A stretch of DNA of 32,500 bases from Actinidia chinensis (taxonomy: Eukaryota > Streptophyta > Magnoliopsida > Ericales > Actinidiaceae), in NCBI GenBank assembly GCA_009663005.1, contig VIGQ01000515.1:1-32500 (forward strand), in the 5' to 3' direction. This document shows positions 21,682-32,500 of this stretch, piece after piece. The first letter of the stretch is position 1. Each line of letters starts with the position of its first letter. The position numbers were made by a program, and so were the translations under genes. The notes beneath the pieces were generated by a model. It made no database searches. It was not told the DNA's origin and saw only the letters and a program-made list of their open reading frames with translations.

Positions 21682-23010
21682 TGGATGGGGCATATAACCG
21701 TTCCCTTATTTTTTTTTTTTTTTTTTTTTTCTTTATTTTTGTAATAAAAATAAAAAATTGAAAGAAAAATTGGGCAGAAAATAAACTTTTTTTATGGAAA
21801 AAAAAGTAAAAAATACTCGTTTTTGCTTTCAACAATATTTTTAAAAGTTTATAGAGTTTCTAATTTAGCGTCAAAGTTTCTTTTCAAATTTTCATTCGTT
21901 TTGAAAATTCATACTTTTTTAGATTTCACTGATTTTTTTTGCTTCTCACAAATATGGCACCAAACAAATTAAGAAAAGGGATTATTTTTTTCTTCTTCCA
22001 TAAACTTTGTGCCTTTGTACCCGATCTAACTGTACACGTGTTGTACCAATGGCGGAGCCAGAAAATTCATCGGGGGCAACAACCAAAAAAAAAAAAATTT
22101 TATCACTACTGGTAGTGCTAAATTTTTTTTTTAAATCTAGCGGGGCAGTGCCCCCCATTGGCCTTCAAGTTTCGCCCCTGTCTGTACTGACCCAAACCAG
22201 TTTATACCTGTAGATTCAGACTGGGGAGTTGCAATAGCACTAGAAATTTCACATAGGCCAAGTCTAAATCTGGATTAATTTTGAAGGAGCACCGAAAGAA
22301 AATAAAATTTTGAATGGGAATAAAATAACACTTGGAGTAAGCGGAATAAAAGAATGGAACAAGGGCTATTAGGTGATTCTTATTATGAGCACTAAATGGA
22401 GTTTGGTGAGAAAAGAAAAAAAAATAGAGTACAAAAATAATCTAAGTCATTGTTTAGATAAGTTAAGACTTAAAGATGGGACAAATGAAGATAAATAATG
22501 AAAAAAATATCGTCTAGTTGTGTAGATTGAGATTTGATGAAGGAAAGAAGAAGAAAAAAAAAAGGGAAAAATTACAATTCAAGCTTCAAATTTAATGTTT
22601 TTGGTTACTTTATTTTTCCAAATACAAATATTTCCCTTAGATCAATACATCGTTGAAAGAACTAGAAGAATTCAGCCTCCTTAACCTTAAGAGCATCTAT
22701 CCAATCTTCTACTTAGAAGATCAAAATAATTTTTTTAATCCAAAAAGTGGATGTGAAGGACTTGTGATTTAAACTGGTAGAGGCAGAAACCATTTTTAAC
22801 TAGCAACAACTTAGAGATCAAATAAATATGCTTCACCAATATTTAAAGATAATGAACAAAGTGTATCTTTGCGACCCTTTAAATTTGATAGAAATATTGA
22901 AAAAAAGTACCTTCAACTAAATCGCAGAAACTTAGTTAAACACAAGTGCCAGCAATAGAAAAAACTGGTCCGTTTGGGTAAGTTTGTTTTAGTTGTTTTA
23001 GTTTTTACGT
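21682..23010 (+). repeat. Duplicated segment B (empty for the Harbinger-like element)
   Basis: The direct-repeat partner of segment A, with shared landmarks as listed there. It holds the uninterrupted site CAACAAC-TTA-GAGATCAAATAAAT at about 22804-22825, matching the two flanks of the element in A. It also contains its own short insertion at about 22044-22187 that is absent from A. A T homopolymer of about 22 bases starts near 21709. Confidence 0.7.
22044..22187. mobile_element. Short GGCGGAGCCAG-type interspersed element
   Basis: The left end reads CAATGGCGGAGCCAG. The right side carries GGGGCAGTGCCCCCC and ends TTTCGCCCCTG. TGTAC flanks it on both sides (22042-22046 and 22183-22187). In segment A the corresponding junction is uninterrupted, CGTGTTG followed by GCCCAACC near 18419-18435. 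Sequences with this GGCGGAGCC/GGGGCAGTGCCCCC wording are common short non-coding repeats in eudicot genomes. The transposon class is uncertain. Confidence 0.58.
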
Positions 23011-23621
23011 TTTTATGAACTGTTTCACCATTTGATCAAAATTTTATCAATTGTGCGCGTCTAAAATTTTAAATTTTTTTTATTCTAATTTGGAAAAAAA
23101 ATCATATTTTTTTCTTTTGTGGATTTTTGAAATTAAATAATTATTTTTTTTATTATTTAGACTCGTGCCGTTAAGAGAAAACGGGAAGTATAAAAAAATT
23201 TTTTAATCAATGATATAAAAGTTTTCTAAAGATGGGGAAACCTCAAAAACAAAGCAGCCAAAAAAATCAATTAAAAACATTTTCTAAAAAGTCTCTATAT
23301 TGTTCATTTTAAAGTTGCAAATAACCCTCTTGGAATACTCGTAAAATATTCTATTACGATTAGAAAACAATAGTAAAAACTTCAAATTCAAGGTTATTCA
23401 ATTAAAAGCGATATACCTCAATTAGAACACAAGTCACGTTGCAACAGAATCCACATCCATGGTTAAATCAAAAACTCACGTGGAGATTTGGAGGAGTTTC
23501 TTTACATAATCTTTTGCTTTTTTTTTTCTGTCCAATTTCAAAATCCACCAAAAATTACAAACATAAACAAGCTATGGAGGCTTCGGTAAATACATGTCCA
23601 TTGAGCCTAAACTCAGGAAAC
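23011..23621. other. AT-rich spacer, nothing recognised
   Basis: Low-complexity A/T DNA with no coding or repeat signal that I could place. Confidence 0.45.
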
Positions 23622-24104
23622 TGACAAGGACTAGACCCTGTATTACATCGATGCCTATTCGAGTTCACCGGAGAGTCTCTTCTTTTCGAAGATAAACAAA
23701 TAAATTCTATGAATATTCAGTACAGAATAACATTTGACGATAACAAAGGTTGTATTGACTTGATTCTCTGGCATGCCTATTTATAGGAGAATATGTTCCC
23801 TCCAAAACTTCTCCCTCCCATAGTTTCCTGTAACGACCAACATTAAGATGGTTCACCGGTCACCTCAAAAGAGTCCACGTCACATCACAAAAGCATATGA
23901 TGAAGTTAATTCCATGTATCTAGGAGGTCGTCGTATAAATACCACCTAATCCCAAACCCGCCCCACCTATGTGGCAGTGGGTTCTCACATTACTTATGTC
24001 CGGAGACTACCTGATTCTGAGATGCAAGTTATCCGTCATTATCTGCTTGCACGAACTTGTCCATGCTTCTTTCATCTGGAAATTACCACCTGTCATGTTT
24101 TCGA
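23622..24104 (-). repeat. Probable solo LTR
   Basis: Read on the minus strand, it starts TGTCGAAAACATGACAGG. A TATA-like CTATAAATAGGCATGCC follows at about 23770-23788, and a stretch near 23700-23735 (CTGAATATTCATAG) resembles LTR R/U5 sequence. It ends near TGTCA. The base composition is higher in GC than the surroundings. No polymerase domain or second LTR is next to it, so a solo LTR fits best. The 5-bp flanks agree only in part, and the ends are estimates. Confidence 0.42.
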
Positions 24105-24820
24105 CAGTTACTAAAATTAGTGTAAACAGTACACATGCCTAATTGCTATATCAGAAAACTATAATATAATACAGTTGCATATGTATCAATCTTAGCTGAC
24201 TCAAGTGGCATACGAAATTTCTATTGAAGGCAGTGTGGACCCAACAGCCAATTTATTTATGGGACTTGCGTCATCAACTGCAAGTCAGCAGAGTGCTCTG
24301 CTCCTTTTTTTGCTACCAAACCTGATATGCCCTCTATTTATGAAAATGCCGAAAATTCATGGAAACATATTCACATCCTAATATCTACTTCTTTTTGGTG
24401 GCGAACTATATTTAAAACCACGAAAGAAAACAACACTGGAAATAAAAGACGAGAGTACAGACTTGAGAGCAAACCAAATTCTGCCAAGACGGTATTTCAT
24501 TGACCCCATCCTTCAGGAGCATCAGGACAAATTAACCATATCTAGAAGAGGCTCTTTTTAGGAAATAAAGGCATTTCTCTACGATGAAATGGTGATACCC
24601 ACATCAGCAGAACGATTGGACCACAAAGGGGGCGTGTTTACCCCGCCCAACTACATTGTCAAAAAAACAACCCCCCAACGAAATGAGAATAGAGATTAAA
24701 TCCCGTGATTTTGTCTCTATTGTTAACCCTTTAACACCATATAGCAAGGAAGGACAAAATTGGCATGTTAAATCACAAACCCGAACCATACATTATAAAT
24801 GCATGCAATGGCGCCAAGCA
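24105..24820. other. Spacer before RLK copy 3, no gene recognised
   Basis: Mixed-composition DNA with short open frames on both strands near 24600-24850 that mirror each other and carry no recognisable domain. Confidence 0.45.
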
Positions 24821-25139
24821 GCACAATTATACATTTCAAACACCTAGTGCTCGTAGGATTATGACTTTCAGAAACAGTAATTTCTCCAATTTTAACAACG
24901 TCCAATGCTATTTCAGCATTAATATACAAATATAATTTCCAGTTCCATCCTTATCATTATATGAAGAAAGGATAAATGCATTAGCATAGTGTTATCTGTA
25001 GTTCTCAATTGCCACCGTGATCAATGTTATTTCAGCATTTTATTCATATGAATATAGTTTCCAGTCCCACCATACTCATTACTCCAGTCTATATTCATGT
25101 TTCAACCGTTGGGACTAAATTGAAATTGGCTTATGAAAC

Positions 25140-26945
25140 AAAAGTTACCAAACCTTGTTGTAGGCACAGAGGCAGCTGCATAATGTCCTCCTGTGGATCG
25201 TCAGGGGCACCAAACTTGATTTCATATTCCTGCGTCTCCTGACGATGCAAAGGAACGCTGCAAGCACTCACCACATCATCCTAGACAGCCGATCAGCTCC
25301 TCGAAAGAAACAAACACAATTCTGCAGTACTGCAAAACAACCTCAAACAGTTAGGCGCTATTTCCCTATCAGATGTTGATCAATTACCCGTTGCAATGTT
25401 TTTCTTTTGAATGCAGCTCTTGAACCATTGCACCAGATCTTCTGATCCTGTTAAGTGATGACACAATGGCTCTCTACGGACAAATTACTTCCAACAAAAA
25501 TACCACCCGAGATGAGACACTCAGATTGGTCGTTAGGTGACTGCACAGTTAGTACTCGGATCCAGGTACCTGAGAGTTTCCATGAAACACTTTAGGTGAC
25601 AATAGTTCTTGTACTTTGTTAAGTTTAAATCATATACTTCAATCTGAACTTTTGGAACCCACTTCTCAATCAGCAAAATAATGGTGGACTTCAAGTTCCC
25701 ATGAATGCTTGCACTCCTTAGAATTTAGTAGGAGGATTGTATCCTCGCGGGCAGCACCGAGGACCAGATCTCAAGCCAGCGTTTCCACGGAAAAGGATCT
25801 TTACCTGCTCCATAGAGGTGACGACTGAGGTTTCACTACACCAGAACTTTTACACGAACAATTGTTCATTGGATCTTTGCAGTGATGATTTTTTTTTTTT
25901 TTTTCGAAGAACCATGTGGAGATGATGGAACCGAGTGCACATTTCACCCTCTGCAAGAAACATGTCATCTGCTGCTAGGGTGACCTTTCGAAAGCAACTG
26001 AAAGTTTCCGTTGTCATGTAGCACAGTACATCTTCCCATCGGGACCGCCATTACTTGATAACAGATTTCAGTGGAGTTGTTGTGGAAGCTCGGACTTCAG
26101 AAGGGAGAAACGTCGGCAGGGCAGTACAGTACTGGTGGAAGGTGAGAATTGGATTAGTACTGTCTGGTAAGACGGTTAAGTTTTCCACGTTGTTGGCTTG
26201 GATTTACCCACACATGAGATTCACCACCAGCATCATTGACCCTTGTCTTTCTCATTCAAGATTCATACCTTGGCAATACTTAAACCATTTTGGTTATAGT
26301 TTTCTTTCTTGGCTTTTTCCTTGGGCATATCAGGAAACTTTCTTGCACAGATAGAGTAGAGCCTATAGGTTCCTCAGTGTACTTGCTCAGCAATTTGGTT
26401 GTTATTAGTAGTCCCTCTACATAAACAACTATTCCTATTACTCCGAAAGCGTCAATAGAATGCTAACAACCATACAAACATTAACCGCGCTTCTGTCAGT
26501 AGAAGCTATTGCACCAAGTATAGTGAAGCCAATGCAAACTCAAGCCTCTGCACAACCATTGACATTCTGACTGTTCATTGGACGCAATGCAAGGTGTTAG
26601 CAACTTCTGACAAAGACTTTTAAGTCAATGTGGCGAAAATATTTCTCCATTGATACTGGGGTCGATGATCTAATCAAGTTGCCCTTTGATTGTGACATTG
26701 TGCCCAGAGCGATAGGTGCCGGTCCTCCCCTCAAATCTTTTATCAACTGCTGGTGTTCCACACAGTAGTTCGAACAATACCCACTCCAAAGGGATAAACG
26801 TCAGAATCCAGTCGGTCTATGCGTTCAAGAAATATTCCGCGTCAAAAACACGAATGTGCTATAACTTCCGTGATGACATAGGTGCTGGGACTGGTTTGTG
26901 GTGTTGCGCCCATTTGGACGCCAGAAGTCGAAATCTATTGGACAC
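25140..26945 (-). pseudogene. CrRLK1L tandem-kinase gene, copy 3, 5'-truncated and frame-broken
   Basis: It is paralogous to 5440-7310 of copy 2 in the same orientation. From the right it contains the kinase 1 C-lobe starting at the DFG region (about 26920-26940), activation segment, C-terminal helices and the Lys/Pro-rich linker near 26330. Kinase 2 follows, with HLYGAGKDPFPWKRWLEI near 25770-25820. Kinase 2 has VAFER at the VAIK position (Glu codon 25987-25989), HGN for HRD (25695-25703), and DLN for DFG (25623-25631). These sites are the same ones altered in copy 2. Malectin, membrane span and the kinase 1 N-lobe are missing: similarity to copy 2 stops near 26945. Frameshifts and stops are frequent. 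Downstream non-coding similarity with copy 2 continues to about 24820. Confidence 0.75.
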
Positions 26946-27497
26946 CTCTACCTTCCAATCACTTTCAACTTCTATTGGCACTCTCACTGTCAACTCTCAC
27001 TACTAACACCAAACATTACCATCTACCTACAACTTTCATCTTTTATCGACACAATTTAAGTCGCACTACAACTATCTTATTGTGCAGCTCTTGTGATGGT
27101 GGAGGGTGTCGTAACCATTAACTTAGAGGTGAATTTAAATGGAATAGTAGAGCTTGTGGTAGTGGTGGAGGGTTTTAATGAAAATGAAAGCGATATCAGT
27201 ATAGTGGTGGACTATGTCCTATTTGGAGAGACAAGGATCAATAAGGTCACAATGGGCATTTAGATACATATTTTTTTCTTAAAATTAAAAATTAAGACTA
27301 AATGCCACATCTAATAATAACACCAAGGTCCAAGGGAGTGTAGTGTGATTTTTAGAGAAAAAAGGGGTGACAGTGTGATTTTTAATAACAACTACTAAGG
27401 GGTGTCACTAACATTTACCCTTATATAAATTGTAAAAATTTGAATAGGCCGAATTATAATAGCCTAGCCATCACAGTCTATTGATTGTGTATTTTAC
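26946..27497. other. Spacer between RLK copy 3 and the Mutator-like element
   Basis: No gene recognised. The junction at about 26945, where similarity to copy 2 ends, carries no LTR or inverted-repeat end that I can identify. Confidence 0.45.
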
Positions 27498-27507
27498 ACT
27501 TTGAACC

Positions 27508-28292
27508 ATAGTTATCATACGATCGATGCTTGAATCTGTCAGCACGGTCACACGGTCATATAATTAATAAATAATAAAAAAATATATTTAATTAAAAATG
27601 GTAATTTAAAAAATATTTATAATTTATATAAAATTTATTCCGCTGTTTTCTCCATGTCCTTTCTCTTCCCTAACAACCACACCAACACATTTGTCCTTCT
27701 CATGTGCTTGGCAGTCCATGTGCAGGCAGTGTCAATACGATCTACTCCTCCCAAAGTCCAAAAACCAAGCCACCCCAAAACCAAAGCTCCACTCTCTCTC
27801 TCTCCTTTCATCACGTTCTTTTTGAGAGGAGGAAATGCACAGGGCCACAAGTTTCGAGAAGACAGACTCGGAAGGTGACGAGTCTAGCAATTCGCGACGC
27901 CCTCGTCGCCGCCACGGAGCTGGCATACTAGTGTAGAGTCTATCACGGACTCGCACGATGACGATAAAACGATGACGACGGCGTCGTCCCCACCAACGGT
28001 TTGAGCCCAGGCAGGGTCCGCTACTTGCACTCTCACTACTCTTCCACGCGTTGGCCTCCACTCCCTCGGAGTCTCCTCCAGCTATTCTCTATCGTATCTC
28101 TCTCAAGCCGCCGCCCGCCGGAAAACAATTTAAAACTGTCCGGTTCAACGATTTTTTCAAAACACAAACAGACGGTTCTCCCGATTTAAAGCGGTTCACC
28201 ATACATTTCGGTAAAAAATAAAACCAAACCGGTTTGAGCTCCGGTTCCTGGAAACGGTTCAACCGTATGGTTCGGTCGGTTCTGATAACTAT
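27508..28292. mobile_element. Mutator-like element carrying gene-like DNA (Pack-MULE candidate), 785 bp
   Basis: The ends ATAGTTATCA (27508-27517) and TGATAACTAT (28283-28292) are exact inverted repeats. The flanks are ACTTTGAACC (27498-27507) and ACTTTGACC (28293-28301), a 9-10 bp target duplication as expected for Mutator-like transposition. Left and right terminal regions match the MITE at 15901-16369, including TATAATTAATAA and TTTCGGTAAAA blocks and GGTTCAACC words. The centre, about 27640-28130, is GC-rich and unlike the AT-rich centre of that MITE. Confidence 0.75.
27640..28130 (+). other. Captured GC-rich gene-like fragment inside the Mutator-like element
   Basis: On the plus strand a CT-rich leader-like tract (CTCTCTCTCTCTCC near 27790) precedes an ATG at 27835. 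Codons rich in Ser, Arg, Asp and Glu follow, then a GACGA/CGTCG-rich stretch. The pattern resembles the 5' UTR and first exon of a plant gene. Overlapping open frames exist on both strands, none of which I can assign to a family. The host-gene origin is inferred from composition and setting only. Confidence 0.4.
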
Positions 28293-28301
28293 ACTTTGAC
28301 C

Positions 28302-29290
28302 ATTTAAACAGTCAAAACCAACTATTTATGGGACTAAGGTGAACTCCAAGAGATTGACTAGTTTCAATACACAATAGGTAAGTTAGTATTGGAACGAGGA
28401 TTTCTGAACTAAGGGCAGCATGAACCACAATAGGTAAATTTATAATGATTTTTTTTTATGAGATTTTTAACAACCAATAAACATTCATTAATTCTATCAA
28501 TTAATTTTTAACAACTGGACATTCAAACGTGCCACCTCCAAAAAGACAGTAGGACTTCCTAATTACTCTTACTGTAGGAAAATCCTCATTGTTTAAATTT
28601 AATGCTTTCAACATTGAATATCAAGTCATAAAATTACTAATTCCAACGCTGATGCGGTTACTCCCACTGCTCATAAACCATCATTGAAATAATTTTTCTT
28701 AAACAGTAAAATATTTTAGTTATAAAATTTTAATATTTTTCACCATCAACCACTACCTCACAATTTATATTGTTTAATATTTATGAACAATGAATATGTT
28801 GTTTGTAAAATTTACTATTTTCAACATTATCATAGCTTCTACTTCTACTACTACTACCGTTGTTGCATAATGCAAAAAAGAATTTTTACTATTTCTCAAT
28901 TTCCCCACATCTGTCCGTTTCATATATAAAACAGTTGCTTGGGGTCATCATGCCCAATAAACAAACAATCAATGATTTGGCAGGATGAGACAGCCTTCTT
29001 ATTTACCATGTACTGCACGAGGCCCAATTTTGAATAAATAAATGATTTTTTTAAATTATTTTTTAATTTTAGTGGATTTATTTAGATTCTGGTATATTTT
29101 TTTTAACTATTTCAAATCAATCTTGATTAAATTAAGTAGGTCAAGTTAAAAATAATAATTTCTTTTACAGATAAGACACTACCCGGATTAGTTTTAAGGT
29201 TGACTCTTTTTTTTTTGACATTTACAAAAAAAAATCATTCCACCAATTCGGGTTTCCTAAAAACAGCTACCAAATTCAAGCTCCCATCAT
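28302..29290. other. AT-rich spacer, nothing recognised
   Basis: Low GC with many T and A tracts. A short CACAATAGGTAA word occurs twice (28369 and 28426). No gene or element end was found. Confidence 0.5.
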
Positions 29291-29304
29291 TCCTCCTTTG
29301 TTAG

Positions 29305-29318
29305 AGAGAGAGAGAGAG
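29305..29318. repeat. Short (GA)n microsatellite
   Basis: A perfect GAGAGAGAGAGAG run just left of the GC-rich island. Confidence 0.8.
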
Positions 29319-29357
29319 GACACTAAAATTCTCTCACAGCTATTGCTAGAGTTACAA

Positions 29358-29552
29358 TTGGGGGCCGGGCTGGATTTACCCGCCCGCTATAAATCACGGG
29401 CCCAACGTCACGGATCGGACAGCCTCAACAACCCGCTACAGTACAGTCCGGGCCTTGCCCAGACCGTTAGTCCACAGCTCTACCCCAGCCCGACCCATAA
29501 GCCCGAACTGCTACAAGTAGCGGTGCTACGTACCATCCGAGTGTTGGCCCAA
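29358..29552. other. GC-rich island rich in GGGCC/GGCCC and CCCG words
   Basis: About 200 bases of high GC in AT-rich surroundings, with words such as GGGGGCCGGGC, GCCCGC and GGGCCTTGCCC, ending GTTGGCCCAACC. It resembles the subterminal part of some plant GGGCC-rich non-autonomous elements, but no paired end was found. An open frame crosses it without recognisable content. Confidence 0.35.
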
Positions 29553-29559
29553 CCTTTTT

Positions 29560-32500
29560 TTATTTATTAGTTTACTTCTTTTTTTTACGTTTTACTTTTT
29601 TATAAAACCACTCATAACAAAGCAAGATACAATGTTGAAACTAAACTTATTTATTAAATTATTGTATCAAATACAGTATTGAAAATTAAACAATGAAAAG
29701 TTACAAAAATTAAAAGTGGAGATTTGTATCACTATAGTTACGTACAATCCCAAGCTAGGTTGGCACCCACTTAACCTATTCATTTGCATTAGTCATTCTT
29801 TCATTACAAAGTTATAATGTAAAAAGTTTTAAAAAAATCGACTAATTATTGTCTTCGGTTGCTTCTTCGTCGTTCGCTAGATCCATATTTTGAAAGGATC
29901 AAGGACATTATTCTCTTCTGTTAAACTCGTGTTGAATTCTATACTTTGCATCAATCCCAATCTTTAATACAAATTTGGCACTCCAATATCTTCTCTGGAC
30001 TTAACGAGCTTCTTCTTTTCTTTCATTTGTTCGATTACTACTTCACTAAAAGCTGCCTAAAGCTGCCTCCGATGTCACAGTTAATCCGTAGGGGTTAGTA
30101 ATCACGTGCCATGATGGAAGAGTATCGAAAAATTCCGTGTGTGGTCTCTCCACCATGCCAAAATATTATCTTTTTCAGTTTCCTGTTAAAAAAACACTAA
30201 AACTCTGTGTCTAAATATTTAAAAGTTCATTACATATGAAACACTAAGTGCTTTGCCACTCATAATTAGCGATTGCCATTCCCCAGGTTTCTTACTTCGT
30301 ATTGCCCTAGTTTGAAGTAGAAATGTAAAGTGTTGGTCGAAGGCGTGCTTGTAGAATATTTTCAGTTCGTATGAATTATATAGATTAGTTAAACGCTAAT
30401 TTAACGTCATTAACCAAACCTACCGGTGATGATATGCACTTATAATTCATTAAAGTATAATAAATATTGTACACCTTTTATGTGAAGCCTAGGGTCCATT
30501 CAAATGCTAAAGAAAATAATATAGCAAATTTTGCCAATATTTTTTGAATTTAATTTCCATAACCACACAAGCGTCGATAAAAAATAGGATTGTTTCTATG
30601 GTCTTGAAAAGTTTGAGGCAATGTTATATATGTGTGAGATTAATAAGTTGAAATTGGGATATAGACAGGCCGAACATTCTTTTAGTTGCGATATAAAAAA
30701 CTTCTAAAACTTACAAATGGCACACACACATCCCAATCATCTGGAATATCATGTTAATAATTGATTTTGTTGTACATAAAAACTAATAATGTCTTCAATT
30801 TTATTAGTTGTTGTAGCTATAAGATAGTTGTGTTCCAACGGTGAACAGTGTCTAATGAAATCTCCTCATTTTGACCATGTGCTTTACAAATTTTTTTAAA
30901 ATCTTGTATCGGATATGTAGAAAGATCTAATATTAGGATGACATCTTTAATTTTTTTAATTTTTTTGTCAAAAAATTTTAATCCATCCTAACATTTAATT
31001 TGTATAATATGACAAACACATCGGATGTGATTATAAATCGTTACCGTACCTACAGGAGTTTTTAATTGACGATTAAAATAGTTCATGCAAAGCGGTGTTA
31101 TTAGTTCGCATTATCAAAAATATGCTAAAAATATTATTTTTGAATACTAACTAAATTCCTTGTAAAACATTCATAATATGAAAAAAATATTTTGGGCATT
31201 AATGTGGTATTCAATATTTGCGAAAATCAAAAATTCCTTTTTTGTAGCTTCCAAGAGGAATGCAATGTAATGAGTACGAAAATTTTCTTTTCTGACTCCT
31301 ATTCCCCCCTTCCAGTTGATTTCTACCTTTTCACCTACCTCACACCTAACCTTTTCACATATCAGAAGTGCAAGATATCTACATTTTTGTGTACGTAGTT
31401 CATTATTAATAGATTTTTTTGATTTAAAAAGTTGAAGCAATCGCTTCTAATTGTAGTCCTAGAAAAAACGTGACCGAATTTAGAATTTACATCATTTTGT
31501 GACAACTTTCAAATCTCGATCAGCTCTGAATGTACAAAGTTGTTCCGCAGCGGCCGTGTAAATGGCTATTCCCTTCTCTCCTTCTAATATTGAAATAAGA
31601 GAAATTACCATTCCCCCCCCTTTCATCAAGTTATTTGCAATTGTGATCCCTACATTGCTATCATTTTTTATCAAAAATTTAACAAACACAGCGTGTCTCT
31701 TTGGTGGCCTCGTGCCATTGCCCGAGCCTATAATATTTTTTCGCAATATTTACAACTAGTTTTAGCAACTTCTTTTCTTGCTCAATGACCTTGGAATTTT
31801 GTTTAAAATGTTGGGCCAAACGTAGATCTTAATTTTTCTAACCATGGTCTAGATGTGGGTGTGTCGGCTCCGGTGGAGGGGCCAATCGATTATTTTTAGG
31901 GCCATTCTACCAATATCTCAATAGAGACTTCAAAGTCATCGTATTCAGCCTCGTCCATATTTGTGTTTATAATCACAGATCCATTTTTTAATAAATAAAA
32001 TTGTGATAAGAAAATAACAATGATAAAAAATTATTGATGCTAAGATAAACCTCCAAAATCCGAAGCGCTTGAAATTCGTATTCAACACTTCCTGCAAACA
32101 CTTTTTCAACACTTGAAAATGCCGAGAGTCGAAAAACTAGAGGCGTATTGAGAGCGATTGAGAGAGTTGTTGGAGAAGTACTGAATTAAGTAAGAATTGA
32201 GTGAGGAAAATTATTGAGGATTAGAGATATTTATAAAAACTTTGTAGGCTAATTAGACCAATATCCAAAAAAACTAGCCGTTTATGTTTGTTAGAATGGG
32301 TAAAAGATAATTTTATATATCAATTGCCGTTATATAGCTGTTGGGAGGGGTAAAAAAAGTCAAAACAAATTCAAAAAGTATCAAATAAAGTTCCATTCGG
32401 CGTGACATCACATCAGATACTAACACGTGTTCTATGTGTTTATATATTAGATATTTATATTTATTAAACGAATGAGCGACTGGTGCGGTGGTGGCTTGAG
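29560..32500. other. AT-rich terminal region, no gene recognised
   Basis: Nearly 3 kb with low GC. Small open frames near 31171-31440 and 31492-31746 on the minus strand have no recognisable domain. A stretch near 31905-31960, read on the minus strand, gives an acidic MDEAEYDDFEV start preceded by a leader-like region (32100-32220). This might be the 5' end of a decayed gene running leftwards, but no family is supported. Confidence 0.4.

Noticed and set aside
26055..26354. A 99-codon plus-strand open frame
   Set aside because: It lies antisense to the linker and kinase 2 of RLK copy 3, whose conserved motifs are on the minus strand.
30051..30071. Tandem AAAGCTGCCT pair
   Set aside because: Only two short units with no wider structure; expected by chance in this much sequence.
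31171..31746. Two minus-strand open frames suspected to be a transposase remnant
   Set aside because: No catalytic triad, zinc finger or DNA-binding motif can be recognised in either, and composition follows the AT-rich background.
1..32500. CRISPR array, tRNA or rRNA genes, and bacterial-type operons
   Set aside because: No regularly spaced short repeats, cloverleaf-type segments or conserved rRNA blocks were seen. The content is plant nuclear DNA.

Overview
The window looks like a nuclear genome segment from a eudicot plant. It has long AT-rich spacers, a Ty1/copia retrotransposon, several plant-type MITE families and decayed receptor-like kinase genes. I see no intact protein-coding gene, tRNA, rRNA or CRISPR array. 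The species cannot be named from the sequence.

Gene content. Three related, frame-broken receptor-like kinase loci of the CrRLK1L (FERONIA/malectin-like) class lie on the minus strand. Copy 1 (about 480-2840) has two malectin-like halves, a membrane segment and one kinase. It runs into a fragment of a different kinase resembling RPK2-type LRR receptor kinases, which leaves the window at base 1. Copy 2 (about 5440-9170) has malectin, membrane segment, kinase 1, a Lys/Pro-rich linker and a second CrRLK1L-type kinase. Copy 3 (about 25140-26945) holds only the end of kinase 1, the linker and kinase 2. Kinase 1 keeps HRD and DFG. Kinase 2 in both copies 2 and 3 has the same replacements at the three catalytic motifs (VAIK Lys to Glu, HRD to HG-D/N, DFG to DL-D/N). 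This suggests the ancestral gene was a membrane kinase-pseudokinase.

Mobile DNA. Copies 1 and 2 are separated by a Tourist-type MITE (3804-4015, TTA duplications) and a hAT-like MITE (about 4196-4971). Downstream of copy 2 is a full-length minus-strand copia element (10076-15149), with two LTRs, primer site, polypurine tract and decayed gag-pol. Next come a Mutator-like MITE (15901-16369), a Tourist-like MITE rich in GGATAA (17184-17670) and a duplicated non-coding segment (A 18076-20475, B 21682-23010). The two segments record insertions reciprocally: A carries a 1.2-kb PIF/Harbinger-like element whose empty site survives in B, and B carries a short element absent from A. Between A and B is the 3' end of a plus-strand copia element. 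A probable solo LTR (about 23622-24104) precedes copy 3. After copy 3 comes a Mutator-like element with 9-10 bp target duplications that encloses GC-rich gene-like DNA (27508-28292), a Pack-MULE candidate. The last 4 kb is AT-rich and mostly uninterpretable.

Caveat. Many frame breaks are single-base gains or losses inside otherwise conserved codons, including the reverse transcriptase YVDD motif and the homopolymers next to DFG. Some of the apparent decay may be uncorrected long-read error, so 'pseudogene' here means broken in this sequence.
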